This document shows, piece after piece, positions 46,591-53,908 of a DNA stretch of 64,000 bases. Origin of the DNA: JBBTVO01 sp038063195 (GTDB taxonomy: Bacteria; Patescibacteriota; Microgenomatia; Levybacterales; UBA12049); assembly GCA_038063195.1 (NCBI GenBank), contig JBBTVO010000003.1, positions 1 to 64,000 on the forward strand, given 5' to 3'. Each line of letters begins with the position of its first letter. Within the stretch, counting starts at the first letter, position 1. The notes under the pieces were generated by a model, which saw only the letters and a program-made list of their open reading frames with translations, was not told the origin of the DNA and made no database searches. The translations under genes and the position numbers were made by a program.

Positions 46591-47814
46591 CTATTTCAGT
46601 TTCTTAATTATTTCTTCAATGTCTAGGTTTTCTTGTTCTCGCTTTTCCATATCTTTTAAGGCAATATTGCTTCCATCAACTATTATAGAGTAGGGGATAT
46701 TTTTCCTGTCAGCGTATTTGAGCTGTTTTTCGAGCTTATCCTCTTCATTTAAATACAGTTCGCAGGGAATATTTTCATTTCTCAGTTTTTTATAAACTTC
46801 AAGAGATTTATTTTTATCGCCGGAAATTGTAACCAAAGCTTTCACAGAAAATAAGTTTTTTGGGAAAAGATCGAATTGTTCTAATGCTTCCATGAGCCTG
46901 TCAAACCCGAATGCAAAGCCAACGGCTGGAACCTGTCTGCCGGCAAACATTCCGATTAGATTGTCATACCTTCCGCCGCCTGCAACAGATCCGGCGTCAT
47001 ATCCTTCAATCTCCATTTCAAAGATCAAACCAGTATAATAATCCAGTCCTCTGGCCAGCGTTGGTAAAAAAACAATTTTTTCCTCATCTATTCCAATATT
47101 CTTAAGAATTTGAGAACAGTTTTCTATGTAAGCTGGTGGTTTTGTATTTTTGACAGACTGCAGGATGTTTGTAGCTTTTTCTTGTGTAAAACCGTTTGAG
47201 ATTAATTCTTCTAATACTTTTTCTTCACCAATTTTTTTCAGTTTGTCAATTGCCCTTGTGATTATTATTAAATCTTTTCCAGATAGTGAATTAGAGTCGG
47301 CAAGATTCATGAAGACAGAACGATCATTAATTAAAATTTTGAAATTCCTAAATCCTAGTTTATCTAGAGATTTTGTAGCTACTGCGAGAATTTCCGCATC
47401 AGAAAGGAGAGAGGACGAGCCAACTACATCAGTATCCATTTGAAGGAATTCTCTGAAGCGGCCTTTTTGTGTATTTTCCGCACGCCAAACATTTGAAATT
47501 TGATATCTCTTAAATGGCATCGGAAGCTCGTTTTGATATTGGGCGACAACCCTTGCAAGGGGAACTGTCTGGTCATAGCGGAGCGCCACTTTTCTTTTGC
47601 CGTTGTCTTCAAAACGGTACATAAGCTTATCGCCTTCATCGCCGTATTTGCCGAGCAAAACTTCTTCGTATTCAAGAGCGGGAGTTTCAAGAGGTTCAAA
47701 GCCATAGGACTCAAACACTTTTTTCAAAGTATCTATCAGCCATTGTCTTTTCTTGGCTTTTTCGGGCAGAAAATCCCGAAACCCTTTAAGCAACTTCGGT
47801 TGAACCTTAGTCAT
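46591..47814 (-). CDS. hisS: Histidyl-tRNA synthetase
   Basis: Class II synthetase of 407 residues charging tRNA-His. Motif 1 region near residue 30-50, motif 2 MYRFEDNGKRKVALRYDQTVPLAR, HisA motifs LARGLDYYTGLIFE and GGRYDNLIGMF, motif 3 PAVGFAFGFDRL, and an anticodon-binding domain with LVTISGDKN. Second gene after hisI, 23 bases apart, under the upstream attenuator. Confidence 0.95.
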   Translation of the reverse strand: MTKVQPKLLKGFRDFLPEKAKKRQWLIDTLKKVFESYGFEPLETPALEYEEVLLGKYGDEGDKLMYRFEDNGKRKVALRYDQTVPLARVVAQYQNELPMPFKRYQISNVWRAENTQKGRFREFLQMDTDVVGSSSLLSDAEILAVATKSLDKLGFRNFKILINDRSVFMNLADSNSLSGKDLIIITRAIDKLKKIGEEKVLEELISNGFTQEKATNILQSVKNTKPPAYIENCSQILKNIGIDEEKIVFLPTLARGLDYYTGLIFEMEIEGYDAGSVAGGGRYDNLIGMFAGRQVPAVGFAFGFDRLMEALEQFDLFPKNLFSVKALVTISGDKNKSLEVYKKLRNENIPCELYLNEEDKLEKQLKYADRKNIPYSIIVDGSNIALKDMEKREQENLDIEEIIKKLK

Positions 47815-47837
47815 AATATATGTATGTTATCATAAAT

Positions 47838-48245
47838 TTATTTTCCGCAATATGGACATTTTGATTCACTGCCAAATCTTTGTTCGCGCGTTATGCCTGC
47901 GGTTAATGGATCATCAAAACATGTCCATGTATTTCTGTGACAAACCGGTCCCAATGGATCGACATAAATAGCCAATATGTCATCTTCACATCCTTTTTTG
48001 ATATTATCTACGATTAATCTATTTCCAGATGTTTCTCCTTTTAACCACAATTTTTTTTCAGTTCTTGACCAAAATACTACTTCATTCCTATCTAAAGTTA
48101 GACGATAGGCTTCCGCATTCATATATCCAGTCATTAAATATTGGTTAGTTTTGGCATCAAGAATTGATGCGGGGACAATACCCCGTAGTTTTGCATAATT
48201 TAGCTCATAGAACGGTGAGCTTTTTTCTTTATTATTTTTTTCCAT
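47838..48245 (-). CDS. hisI: Phosphoribosyl-AMP cyclohydrolase-like protein
   Basis: 135 residues. Matches HisI along its length: TGYMNAEAYRLTLDRNEVVFWSRTEKKLWLKGETSGN, then GCEDDILAIYVDPLGPVCHRNTWTCF. The zinc cysteines are present (Cys102, Cys109 and Cys86), but the metal-binding D-C-D-G-D motif reads G85-C-E-D-D, losing the first Asp. It has an extra C-terminal CPYC. No other histidine-synthesis gene is visible, so it may be an orphan with a changed role. A perfect Shine-Dalgarno AGGAGGTGA (48260-48252) lies six bases upstream. Confidence 0.85.
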   Translation of the reverse strand: MEKNNKEKSSPFYELNYAKLRGIVPASILDAKTNQYLMTGYMNAEAYRLTLDRNEVVFWSRTEKKLWLKGETSGNRLIVDNIKKGCEDDILAIYVDPLGPVCHRNTWTCFDDPLTAGITREQRFGSESKCPYCGK

Positions 48246-48272
48246 CTTCTTTCACCTCCTTTCCACAAAAAA

Positions 48273-48289
48273 ACCGCCTCAAAGGCGGT
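48273..48289 (-). terminator. Intrinsic terminator (attenuator) of the hisI-hisS leader
   Basis: On the minus strand ACCGCCT-TTG-AGGCGGT (7-base stem, 48289-48273), the stem's last U beginning a run of seven U (48273-48267). It lies 22 bases upstream of hisI and would stop transcription before the operon. Confidence 0.85.
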
Positions 48290-48325
48290 CGACGAACACA
48301 ACAATCCCGCCTTCTTAGAAAGCGG
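48282..48325 (-). promoter_or_regulatory. Alternative attenuator hairpins
   Basis: Segment A CCGCTTTC (48325-48318) pairs with B GAAGGCGG (48314-48307) around a 3-base loop that is the leader's stop codon. B (AAGGCGG, 48313-48307) can instead pair with C CCGCCTT (48288-48282), which is the 5' strand of the terminator. A:B plus terminator, or B:C antiterminator, are mutually exclusive. Confidence 0.8.
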
Positions 48326-48362
48326 AATGATGTACGGTAATCTTAAAAGAAAGTATGCTCAT
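48315..48362 (-). CDS. Histidine leader peptide
   Basis: 15 codons reading MSILSFKITVHHSAF, then TAA. The two tandem His codons (CAT CAT, 48332-48327) lie immediately before segment A. A ribosome stalled there for lack of charged tRNA-His would cover A and release B to form the antiterminator. A ribosome reaching the stop in the A:B loop would cover A and B and let the terminator form. Its start is about 3 bases from the expected transcription start. Confidence 0.78.
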   Translation of the reverse strand: MSILSFKITVHHSAF

Positions 48363-48371
48363 ATTATGAGT

Positions 48372-48400
48372 AGTATAGCAGAGCTTACATTGATAATCAA
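48372..48400 (-). promoter_or_regulatory. Promoter of the hisI-hisS leader
   Basis: Minus strand: TTGATT (48400-48395), 17-base spacer, TATACT (48377-48372). It overlaps the last codons of the upstream peptidase gene. Confidence 0.75.
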
Positions 48401-49503
48401 ATTTCAATAAGATTTTTTGGGGAATGGGTGAGGAGACGGAAGCCTCTATTTTCTAAAACTGCCAAGTCTTCGATGCGGACGCCGCCGTAGCCGGGAATAT
48501 AAATCCCAGGCTCTATTGAGAAAACCATTCCCGGTTTTAGAATATCTTTACTTTTTGGTGAAAGACTTGGTGCTTCGTGGACTTCAATTCCAATTCCGTG
48601 TCCCAGAGAATGGGGAATTGTCGGATAACCTTGTCCGACAACATAGTTACGGGCGATATTATCAATACTAGAAGCTTTAATTGTATTATATATCGATATA
48701 TGATACAACGATTCGATTGCTTTTTGTTGGGATTCTAGAACGATATTGTAAATTTTTTTAAATTTATCATCAGCCTTTCCGAAAAAGACAGTCCGAGTCA
48801 TATCCGAACAATAGTTTTCAAATTTAACTCCAAAGTCCAACAGAACAATGTTATTAGTTATTAGTTTTTCGTTATTCGATTTATGGTGAGGCATTGAAGA
48901 GTTTTTTCCGAAAGCAACTATGGGAGGGAAAGAAATATCAGCTCCTGACTTTTTGATAAACATTTCGAGCTCACGTGCGACTTCTTTTTCTGTAACGCCT
49001 ACTTTTAGTTTCTTTAAAATAAATTCAAACGCTTTATCTCCTAACTCACATGCTCTCTCTATTTTTGAAATTTCATCTTTACTTTTTATAATTCTTAAAT
49101 TTCGCAAATCCTTCAAAGGCTTAACTCTGAAATATTTCTTCAGTTTTTTGTATTCTGCAAGGCTTATGTCAGTCTCTTCAGCTCCAATACTTTTGATTTC
49201 CGCAGATAGATTTTTGAGGATATTCTCAAAGGAATTATCTGATGAGATTTCTAGAAGTTTGAAATGAGGAATACTGGAGACCGCTTCTGAATACCTTCCA
49301 TCGGTTAAGATATATCCATAAACCCCAGGGGTTTTGTGCTTCAACCCCTGGGGTTGAGCCAAGACCAGCAGAAATGCTTCGCGCTCCAGATACGAAAACC
49401 CATTGTAATTTGTAAGATAAACAATATCAGAGACTGAGGAAATAAGTACGGCATCAAGTTTGTTCTCTGAAATAATTTCACGAACTTTCCTTAGCTTGTC
49501 CAT
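48397..49503 (-). CDS. M24 family Xaa-Pro aminopeptidase
   Basis: 368 residues with a creatinase N-terminal domain and a pita-bread metallopeptidase domain. Metal ligands fall in LDFGVKFENYCSDMTRTV, HSLGHGIGIEVHEAP, FSIEPGIYIPGYGG and VRIEDLAVL. Cleaves N-terminal residues preceding proline in the cytosol. Codons for QPQGLKHKTPGV (about 50-61) are encoded by an inverted repeat and interrupt the N-terminal domain. The ATG overlaps the upstream stop (TAATG). Confidence 0.9.
   Translation of the reverse strand: MDKLRKVREIISENKLDAVLISSVSDIVYLTNYNGFSYLEREAFLLVLAQPQGLKHKTPGVYGYILTDGRYSEAVSSIPHFKLLEISSDNSFENILKNLSAEIKSIGAEETDISLAEYKKLKKYFRVKPLKDLRNLRIIKSKDEISKIERACELGDKAFEFILKKLKVGVTEKEVARELEMFIKKSGADISFPPIVAFGKNSSMPHHKSNNEKLITNNIVLLDFGVKFENYCSDMTRTVFFGKADDKFKKIYNIVLESQQKAIESLYHISIYNTIKASSIDNIARNYVVGQGYPTIPHSLGHGIGIEVHEAPSLSPKSKDILKPGMVFSIEPGIYIPGYGGVRIEDLAVLENRGFRLLTHSPKNLIEI
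49321..49355. repeat. Inverted repeat inside the M24 peptidase gene
   Basis: 13-base arms AACCCCAGGGGTT (49321-49333) and AACCCCTGGGGTT (49343-49355), each itself nearly palindromic, in frame. Confidence 0.8.
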
Positions 49504-50303
49504 TATTGCCCAGGGGATTTGGTAGTTTTAACTTTTGAAGTGGGAGTAGGTGTTCCAGTTGTTGCCTCAACTTTTATATTTGAAGTAACATCGGGAAGCG
49601 CAATTATACGGGATGCCTCAAAAAGACCTGCCTGACCGGCAGGCAGGCCTGAATTATTTTTGCCCGGATATCCTACAATTACAATTGTTTGTCCTATTTC
49701 AAGTTTTGAGAACCCTGATTTTACGAGCTCTTTTTTATCCCGATCATATGAAAATGTTCTCGTCGATGATTCCACGTTGACGTCGTGGGTTTTATTATCC
49801 AAATCCGTCAGGACAAGAGTAAAATTTTTGGTATCCATTTTTGAAACTACTCCATGCATAACCTGAGGAAGATCAATTTCATCGATAAACCTTGCGAGAA
49901 TTCTTCGTGACTCTTTGTTATAAAGGCCAAGTACGCCGATTTTATCACCCTTTTTTATATCTGATATGCCAAAAGATTTTGTCTGTGGGGAGCTGAACTG
50001 CGTAAACTCATCAACATCAATAAATTTAGTATTTTCATGAATATCACTGAGCGTAATCTGCGTATTTGAAACATTTACAACCTCTCCCATGATTCCCTTT
50101 TTCTCTACAAGCTTTAACTGTGCCACGCGGGATGCGATCTTACTTGAAAGGGAGTTGATCTGTTTCTGTATAAGACTGGGTGATGGAGTAGATGTAACTC
50201 TTGGTGTGGTTTTGGGCGTGGGGGATATAGCATAGGAAGAAGACATAGAGAAGCTATTAAGATATAAAGATATTATGAGTAAAAGTATTGGAATTCTTTT
50301 CAT
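49503..50303 (-). CDS. Exported hypothetical protein with beta-barrel-like repeats
   Basis: 266 residues: signal peptide (about 1-26), a Thr/Pro/Ser linker, a helix, then three beta-rich segments in which GIMGEVVNVSNTQITL, HGVVSKMDTKNFTLVL and KLEIGQTIVIVGYPG recur, similar to DUF5666 modules. The peptide GLPAGQAGLFEAS near 227 is encoded by a CCTGCCTG/CAGGCAGG palindrome. Function unknown. Middle of a three-gene operon with the next upstream gene and the peptidase. Confidence 0.6.
   Translation of the reverse strand: MKRIPILLLIISLYLNSFSMSSSYAISPTPKTTPRVTSTPSPSLIQKQINSLSSKIASRVAQLKLVEKKGIMGEVVNVSNTQITLSDIHENTKFIDVDEFTQFSSPQTKSFGISDIKKGDKIGVLGLYNKESRRILARFIDEIDLPQVMHGVVSKMDTKNFTLVLTDLDNKTHDVNVESSTRTFSYDRDKKELVKSGFSKLEIGQTIVIVGYPGKNNSGLPAGQAGLFEASRIIALPDVTSNIKVEATTGTPTPTSKVKTTKSPGQ
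49627..49647. repeat. CCTGCCTG palindrome inside the exported-protein gene
   Basis: Arms CCTGCCTG and CAGGCAGG separated by 5 bases. Same family as 9940-9959 and in frame. Confidence 0.75.
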
Positions 50304-50304
50304 T

Positions 50305-50730
50305 TTAAAAATCTTCGCTTGAAAAAGTCACTGTTCTTGTCATTTTGGTCTCCTCACCGCTTGGGGAAATCGCTGTTATTTCGACAAAATTTTCTCCATC
50401 GTCAATATTTACAGTAGTTGAGAAATTTCCGCTTGATGCTGGTGTTAAGACTTCCTGATCTACGGGCGTAACTATTACAATAGTTGCGTCTTTCTCGGTA
50501 GTCCCCTCAACCGATATAACTTTTTTTGAAAAAACTCCTTCGTCTGTTGGGTTCTTTATGCTAAGTTGGACGCTTTGCGACGGCGTAGGGATTGGATCTG
50601 ATATTATTATTGTCTTTGTTTTTTGTTCGGGAGATTTTCTAGTCCCCTGATATAAATAAAATGCCGAGCCGGTTACAAGAATTCCTACAAGCACAGCAAT
50701 AAAGGATAAGATGACTCTTTCAGTCTTCAT
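50305..50730 (-). CDS. Membrane-anchored Ig-like domain protein
   Basis: 141 residues from the ATG at 50730: a membrane helix (about 6-26), then an extracytoplasmic beta-sandwich SIKNPTDEGVFSKKVISVEGTTEKDATIVI ... GNFSTTVNIDDGENFVEITA, typical of Big/glucodextranase-B-like modules. The frame opens at 50772, but the -10 box (50749-50744) overlaps the earlier Met, leaving 50730 as the practical start. Confidence 0.65.
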   Translation of the reverse strand: MKTERVILSFIAVLVGILVTGSAFYLYQGTRKSPEQKTKTIIISDPIPTPSQSVQLSIKNPTDEGVFSKKVISVEGTTEKDATIVIVTPVDQEVLTPASSGNFSTTVNIDDGENFVEITAISPSGEETKMTRTVTFSSEDF

Positions 50731-50743
50731 TTTGGATACAGGC

Positions 50744-50772
50744 ATAATAAGACAAAAAGAACCACTTGTCAA
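50744..50772 (-). promoter_or_regulatory. Promoter of the Ig-like gene operon
   Basis: Minus strand TTGACA (50772-50767), 17-base spacer, TATTAT (50749-50744). Confidence 0.65.
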
Positions 50773-50802
50773 GAAATTTATATCTATGATAGGATGAGTT
50801 AC

Positions 50803-51327
50803 ATGGAAATTTCAGTGGTAGACAGAAGTACAATAAGGATTAAAGGAAAGAATGTCAGTTTTATAGTTGATCCAACATCTTCCATGCCAAAAACTCCTGC
50901 GGACGCGGTTTTGTTCATAAAAGATAGCCAAGATTCAGATTCTCAAGTTTCTAAAGTTGTGGAAGCTCGGGTAATAATAAAAGGAAAGGGAAGCTATGAA
51001 GTCGGCGGAGCAAGAATTACATCTGTAAAAGTAAACGGAACTTTCTTTTACTCCCTAAATATAGATGGGCTCAATATTTTCCTGACCAATACCAAAGGGG
51101 CTGAAAAAGAGCAGGATATGGGGTCATGCAATATTTTAGTCCTTAACGTAGACGGGGAGTTTAAAGAGTCTTTGGTTTCATCTTTTGAACCGAGCGTAAG
51201 TGTATTGTACGGCGAGAAATCCGAAGGCGCAGTAAAGCTTCTGGGTAAAGAGCATCAGACAGTTTCTAAGTTTTCTCAGACAGCAGATAAATTGCCGGCA
51301 GACCCCCAAGTGGTTTTATTAAAATAA
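50803..51327 (+). CDS. Degenerate metallo-beta-lactamase-fold protein
   Basis: 174 residues from the second ATG (50803; the first at 50794 is only 3 bases after the -10 TATGAT at 50785-50790). The strand pattern DRSTIRIKGKNVSFIVDPT, KGKGSYEVGGARITSV and LNIFLTN follows the UlaG-like MBL family, where KGPGEYEVxGV is typical. The HxHxDH zinc motif is absent (VLFIKDSQDSD at that position), so it is probably not an active hydrolase. Directly upstream of dnaB. Confidence 0.55.
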   Translation: MEISVVDRSTIRIKGKNVSFIVDPTSSMPKTPADAVLFIKDSQDSDSQVSKVVEARVIIKGKGSYEVGGARITSVKVNGTFFYSLNIDGLNIFLTNTKGAEKEQDMGSCNILVLNVDGEFKESLVSSFEPSVSVLYGEKSEGAVKLLGKEHQTVSKFSQTADKLPADPQVVLLK

Positions 51328-51336
51328 GTTATTTAT

Positions 51337-52656
51337 ATGGCAGGAGTAAAAGTTCCTCCGCACAACGAAGAGGCTGAGCAGAGCGCATTGGGTTCAATAT
51401 TAATAGATAAGAACGCGATTGGAGTCGTGTCTGAAATCGTATCATCCTCTGATTTTTACAATACTACAAACGAAATAGTCTATTTGGCAATGCTTGCGCT
51501 TTATGAGAAAAGACAGCCAATTGACCTCCTGACTTTAAAATCCGAGCTAAAGGCAAATAAGACTAAGGATAAAATTGATACGTCATACTTAACGGATTTA
51601 GTCGAAACAGTTCCCACAGCCGCCAACGTAGAGCATTACGCAAAAATTATAAAAGAAAATGCGGTGAAGAGGTCTCTAATTACACTTGGTGGGCAGATTA
51701 CTGAGATGGGTTTTATGGAAGACAAGGAGTCAGAAGAGCTTCTTGATAAAGCAGAGTCTGTAATATTTTCAATTTCGCAGGGAAGCGGTGTCAAGGGATT
51801 TGTGCCTCTTAAAGAAATGCTTGCGGAGAGCTTCGACAGAATAGATGAGCTTCATAAGGGTGGGGTAGGAATGCGCGGAGTTAAAACGGGATTTGTAGAT
51901 CTTGACAATATTCTTTCAGGAATGCAGAAGTCAAACATGATTGTTCTTGCGGCGCGTCCGGGGCAGGGAAAAACAGCAATGATTGCAAATATTGCTCAGT
52001 TTGTTTCAGTCACAGAAAAAATCCCTGTGGGGATTTTTTCCTTGGAAATGAGTCAGGAGGAGATAGTTGACAGACTTCTGGTCGGACAGGCGGATGTAGA
52101 TGCATGGAGATTAAAAACAGGCAAATTATCAGAATCGGATTTTAACAAACTCTCAGAAGCAATGGGGATTTTGGCCGATGCACCTATATATATAGATGAT
52201 ACGCCCGGAGCATCTGTGTCTGAGATACGGACCCGTGCGAGACGCCTTCAGCTTGAGCGCCAAGTCGGACTTATAATCGTTGACTATCTTCAGCTGGTAG
52301 ACCCCGGAAGGCGTTATGACAATAGGGTTCAGGAAGTTTCTATTGTTTCACAGTCTCTAAAAAATTTAGCAAGAGAACTTAAGATTCCTGTAATTGCGGT
52401 TTCCCAGTTGTCACGTGCAGTTGAGCATAGAGGAGAGAAGAAGCCTCAGCTTGCGGATCTAAGGGAAAGCGGAGCAATCGAACAGGACGCAGATGTTGTC
52501 ATGTTTTTATACCGTATGGAAGAAGCCATGGGAAACGTAATTCCTACAAAACTTCTTATTGCAAAGCATAGAAACGGACCAACAGGGGAGATAGATTTAC
52601 TTTTCAAAGGAGATAGGATAAGATTTTATAATACGGAAAGAAAGAGAGAAGAATAA
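51337..52656 (+). CDS. dnaB: Replicative DNA helicase
   Basis: 439 residues: an N-terminal helical domain (NEEAEQSALGSILIDKNAI), a linker helix, and a RecA-type motor with Walker A AARPGQGKTA, FSLEMSQEEIVDRLL, the Walker B region GLIIVDYLQLV, and ADLRESGAIEQDADVVMFLYR. Hexameric 5'-3' helicase that opens the replication fork. Starts 9 bases after the MBL-like gene. No intein. Confidence 0.96.
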   Translation: MAGVKVPPHNEEAEQSALGSILIDKNAIGVVSEIVSSSDFYNTTNEIVYLAMLALYEKRQPIDLLTLKSELKANKTKDKIDTSYLTDLVETVPTAANVEHYAKIIKENAVKRSLITLGGQITEMGFMEDKESEELLDKAESVIFSISQGSGVKGFVPLKEMLAESFDRIDELHKGGVGMRGVKTGFVDLDNILSGMQKSNMIVLAARPGQGKTAMIANIAQFVSVTEKIPVGIFSLEMSQEEIVDRLLVGQADVDAWRLKTGKLSESDFNKLSEAMGILADAPIYIDDTPGASVSEIRTRARRLQLERQVGLIIVDYLQLVDPGRRYDNRVQEVSIVSQSLKNLARELKIPVIAVSQLSRAVEHRGEKKPQLADLRESGAIEQDADVVMFLYRMEEAMGNVIPTKLLIAKHRNGPTGEIDLLFKGDRIRFYNTERKREE

Positions 52657-52659
52657 AGT

Positions 52660-52745
52660 AGCCATTAGCAACTAGCAATTAGCGATTAGGAATTAGTAGA
52701 ATACATTTCAAAACTAGTGGCTAGTTACTAAATATCTAGTTGCTA
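52660..52745. repeat. CTAG-rich degenerate repeat after dnaB
   Basis: Words of TAGCAACTAGCAATTAGCGA and ACTAGTGGCTAGTTACTA type. Confidence 0.6.
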
Positions 52746-52771
52746 TTTTTTCGAAAGGGGGTGAATAATTA

Positions 52772-52999
52772 ATGGATCCAAATCAAAATCAAGGCGGAGC
52801 AGGCGGAGGAGGTGATCAGAATCAAAATCCAAATCCAATGCCGCCACCAGCAGAACCGACTACGCCAATGGGCGGAGATCAAAGTCAGAATCCAAACCCA
52901 GCGCCATCAGAGCCAACAAATCCAGTGCCGGCCGATGATCAAAGCTCCGGAAACGGAGGAGGCAATATGGGCGGCGGAACAGGAGCACCAGGAGTGTAA
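52772..52999 (+). CDS. Low-complexity Pro/Gly/Asn/Gln protein
   Basis: 75 residues composed almost only of Asn, Gln, Gly, Pro, Asp and Ser (NQNPNPMPPPAEP, NGGGNMGGGTGAPG), intrinsically disordered and without a signal peptide. It has one of the strongest ribosome-binding sites of the window (AAAGGGGGTGA) and is followed by a clear terminator, so it is likely highly expressed. Function unknown. Confidence 0.65.
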   Translation: MDPNQNQGGAGGGGDQNQNPNPMPPPAEPTTPMGGDQSQNPNPAPSEPTNPVPADDQSSGNGGGNMGGGTGAPGV

Positions 53000-53021
53000 T
53001 TTTACTAGTAAAATTAAATAA

Positions 53022-53050
53022 CAGAGGACCTTATTCGTAAGGTTCTTTGT
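53022..53050 (+). terminator. Rho-independent terminator
   Basis: GACCTTA-TTCG-TAAGGTT hairpin with a UUCG-type loop followed by CTTTGTTATTATT. It ends the transcript of the low-complexity protein and may also serve the convergent gene. Confidence 0.65.
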
Positions 53051-53052
53051 TA

Positions 53053-53244
53053 TTATTGGCTGGATGAAGGCGGAAGCTTAATAGTTTTTCTTGCAAATGC
53101 GATATTTAATGCTGCTTCTGCAAGATTTTCACTTCCGTCAACGGATTGAGCTACTTTGTTAGCATGATCTCTTCTTCTCTGAATTTCTGCTAAAGGAGCA
53201 GTGAAAGCCTGATCATCAATGTTCGGTCCATGTTTTTCTACCAT
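53053..53244 (-). CDS. Small hypothetical protein
   Basis: 63 residues from the ATG at 53244, seven bases after a GATAAT. Mostly helical (LAEIQRRRDHANKVAQSVDG, LAEAALNIAFARKTI). No family recognised. The open frame reaches 53292. Confidence 0.45.
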   Translation of the reverse strand: MVEKHGPNIDDQAFTAPLAEIQRRRDHANKVAQSVDGSENLAEAALNIAFARKTIKLPPSSSQ

Positions 53245-53306
53245 AAGAGCAATTATCTTAAATATTAGAGAAATTGTCCAGCAGTATTTCAAGTTTAGAC
53301 ACGATA

Positions 53307-53858
53307 TTATGGAGTAATCGTTGGTTGAGGAGTAGGAGAAGTAGAAGATTCTCCTTGATAAACAAAATTTCTTGTAAGTGTATCCGTATCTTGGGAAACT
53401 GTGCTTTGCACGCGGAGTTCAAATTTTACGTTTCCGTTGGGCAGATTATAAAGACTTGGAGAATTGCTATTGTATTCAGACCACGAACCTCCATTTATTC
53501 TATATGACCAGACAACCGAGCAATATTCAGGATTGTTATATTTAATAGTTATGTAAACAGGATTGCTATCAACTATTTCTCCTTCTTTGGGATTTGTAAT
53601 AGAAATTGGCCCAATCTCTTTTTTGCAAGTAGTACTTGTGGGCTGAGCTTGCGGAGTTGACTCACTATTATTCTGCGGGACTACTATAACTTTTTCTGCT
53701 GGTGATGGCGCAGGCTGGTTTTTCTTCTGAGAATTGAGATTGCTCAAATTTAAAATAATTACTGTCAAGAGCACGGGAATAGAAAGGGCGCCTGCGACCC
53801 AATCAAGATGCTTTTTCCCAACTTTAAGCTTTTTGATATTTCTCTTAATAACTTCCAT
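53307..53858 (-). CDS. Membrane-anchored Ig-like protein
   Basis: 183 residues: a basic N terminus (KRNIKKLKVGKKH), a membrane helix at about 20-41, a Pro/Gln/Ser linker, and an extracytoplasmic beta-sandwich (ITNPKEGEIVDSNPVYITI, CSVVWSYRINGGSWSEY) with two cysteines. Ends in a Thr/Pro tail. Function unknown; similar in plan to 50305-50730. Confidence 0.6.
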   Translation of the reverse strand: MEVIKRNIKKLKVGKKHLDWVAGALSIPVLLTVIILNLSNLNSQKKNQPAPSPAEKVIVVPQNNSESTPQAQPTSTTCKKEIGPISITNPKEGEIVDSNPVYITIKYNNPEYCSVVWSYRINGGSWSEYNSNSPSLYNLPNGNVKFELRVQSTVSQDTDTLTRNFVYQGESSTSPTPQPTITP

Positions 53859-53908
53859 GGAGACTCTATATTTTACCAGAAATCAGCCTAAATTTCACTG
53901 AACGCAGC

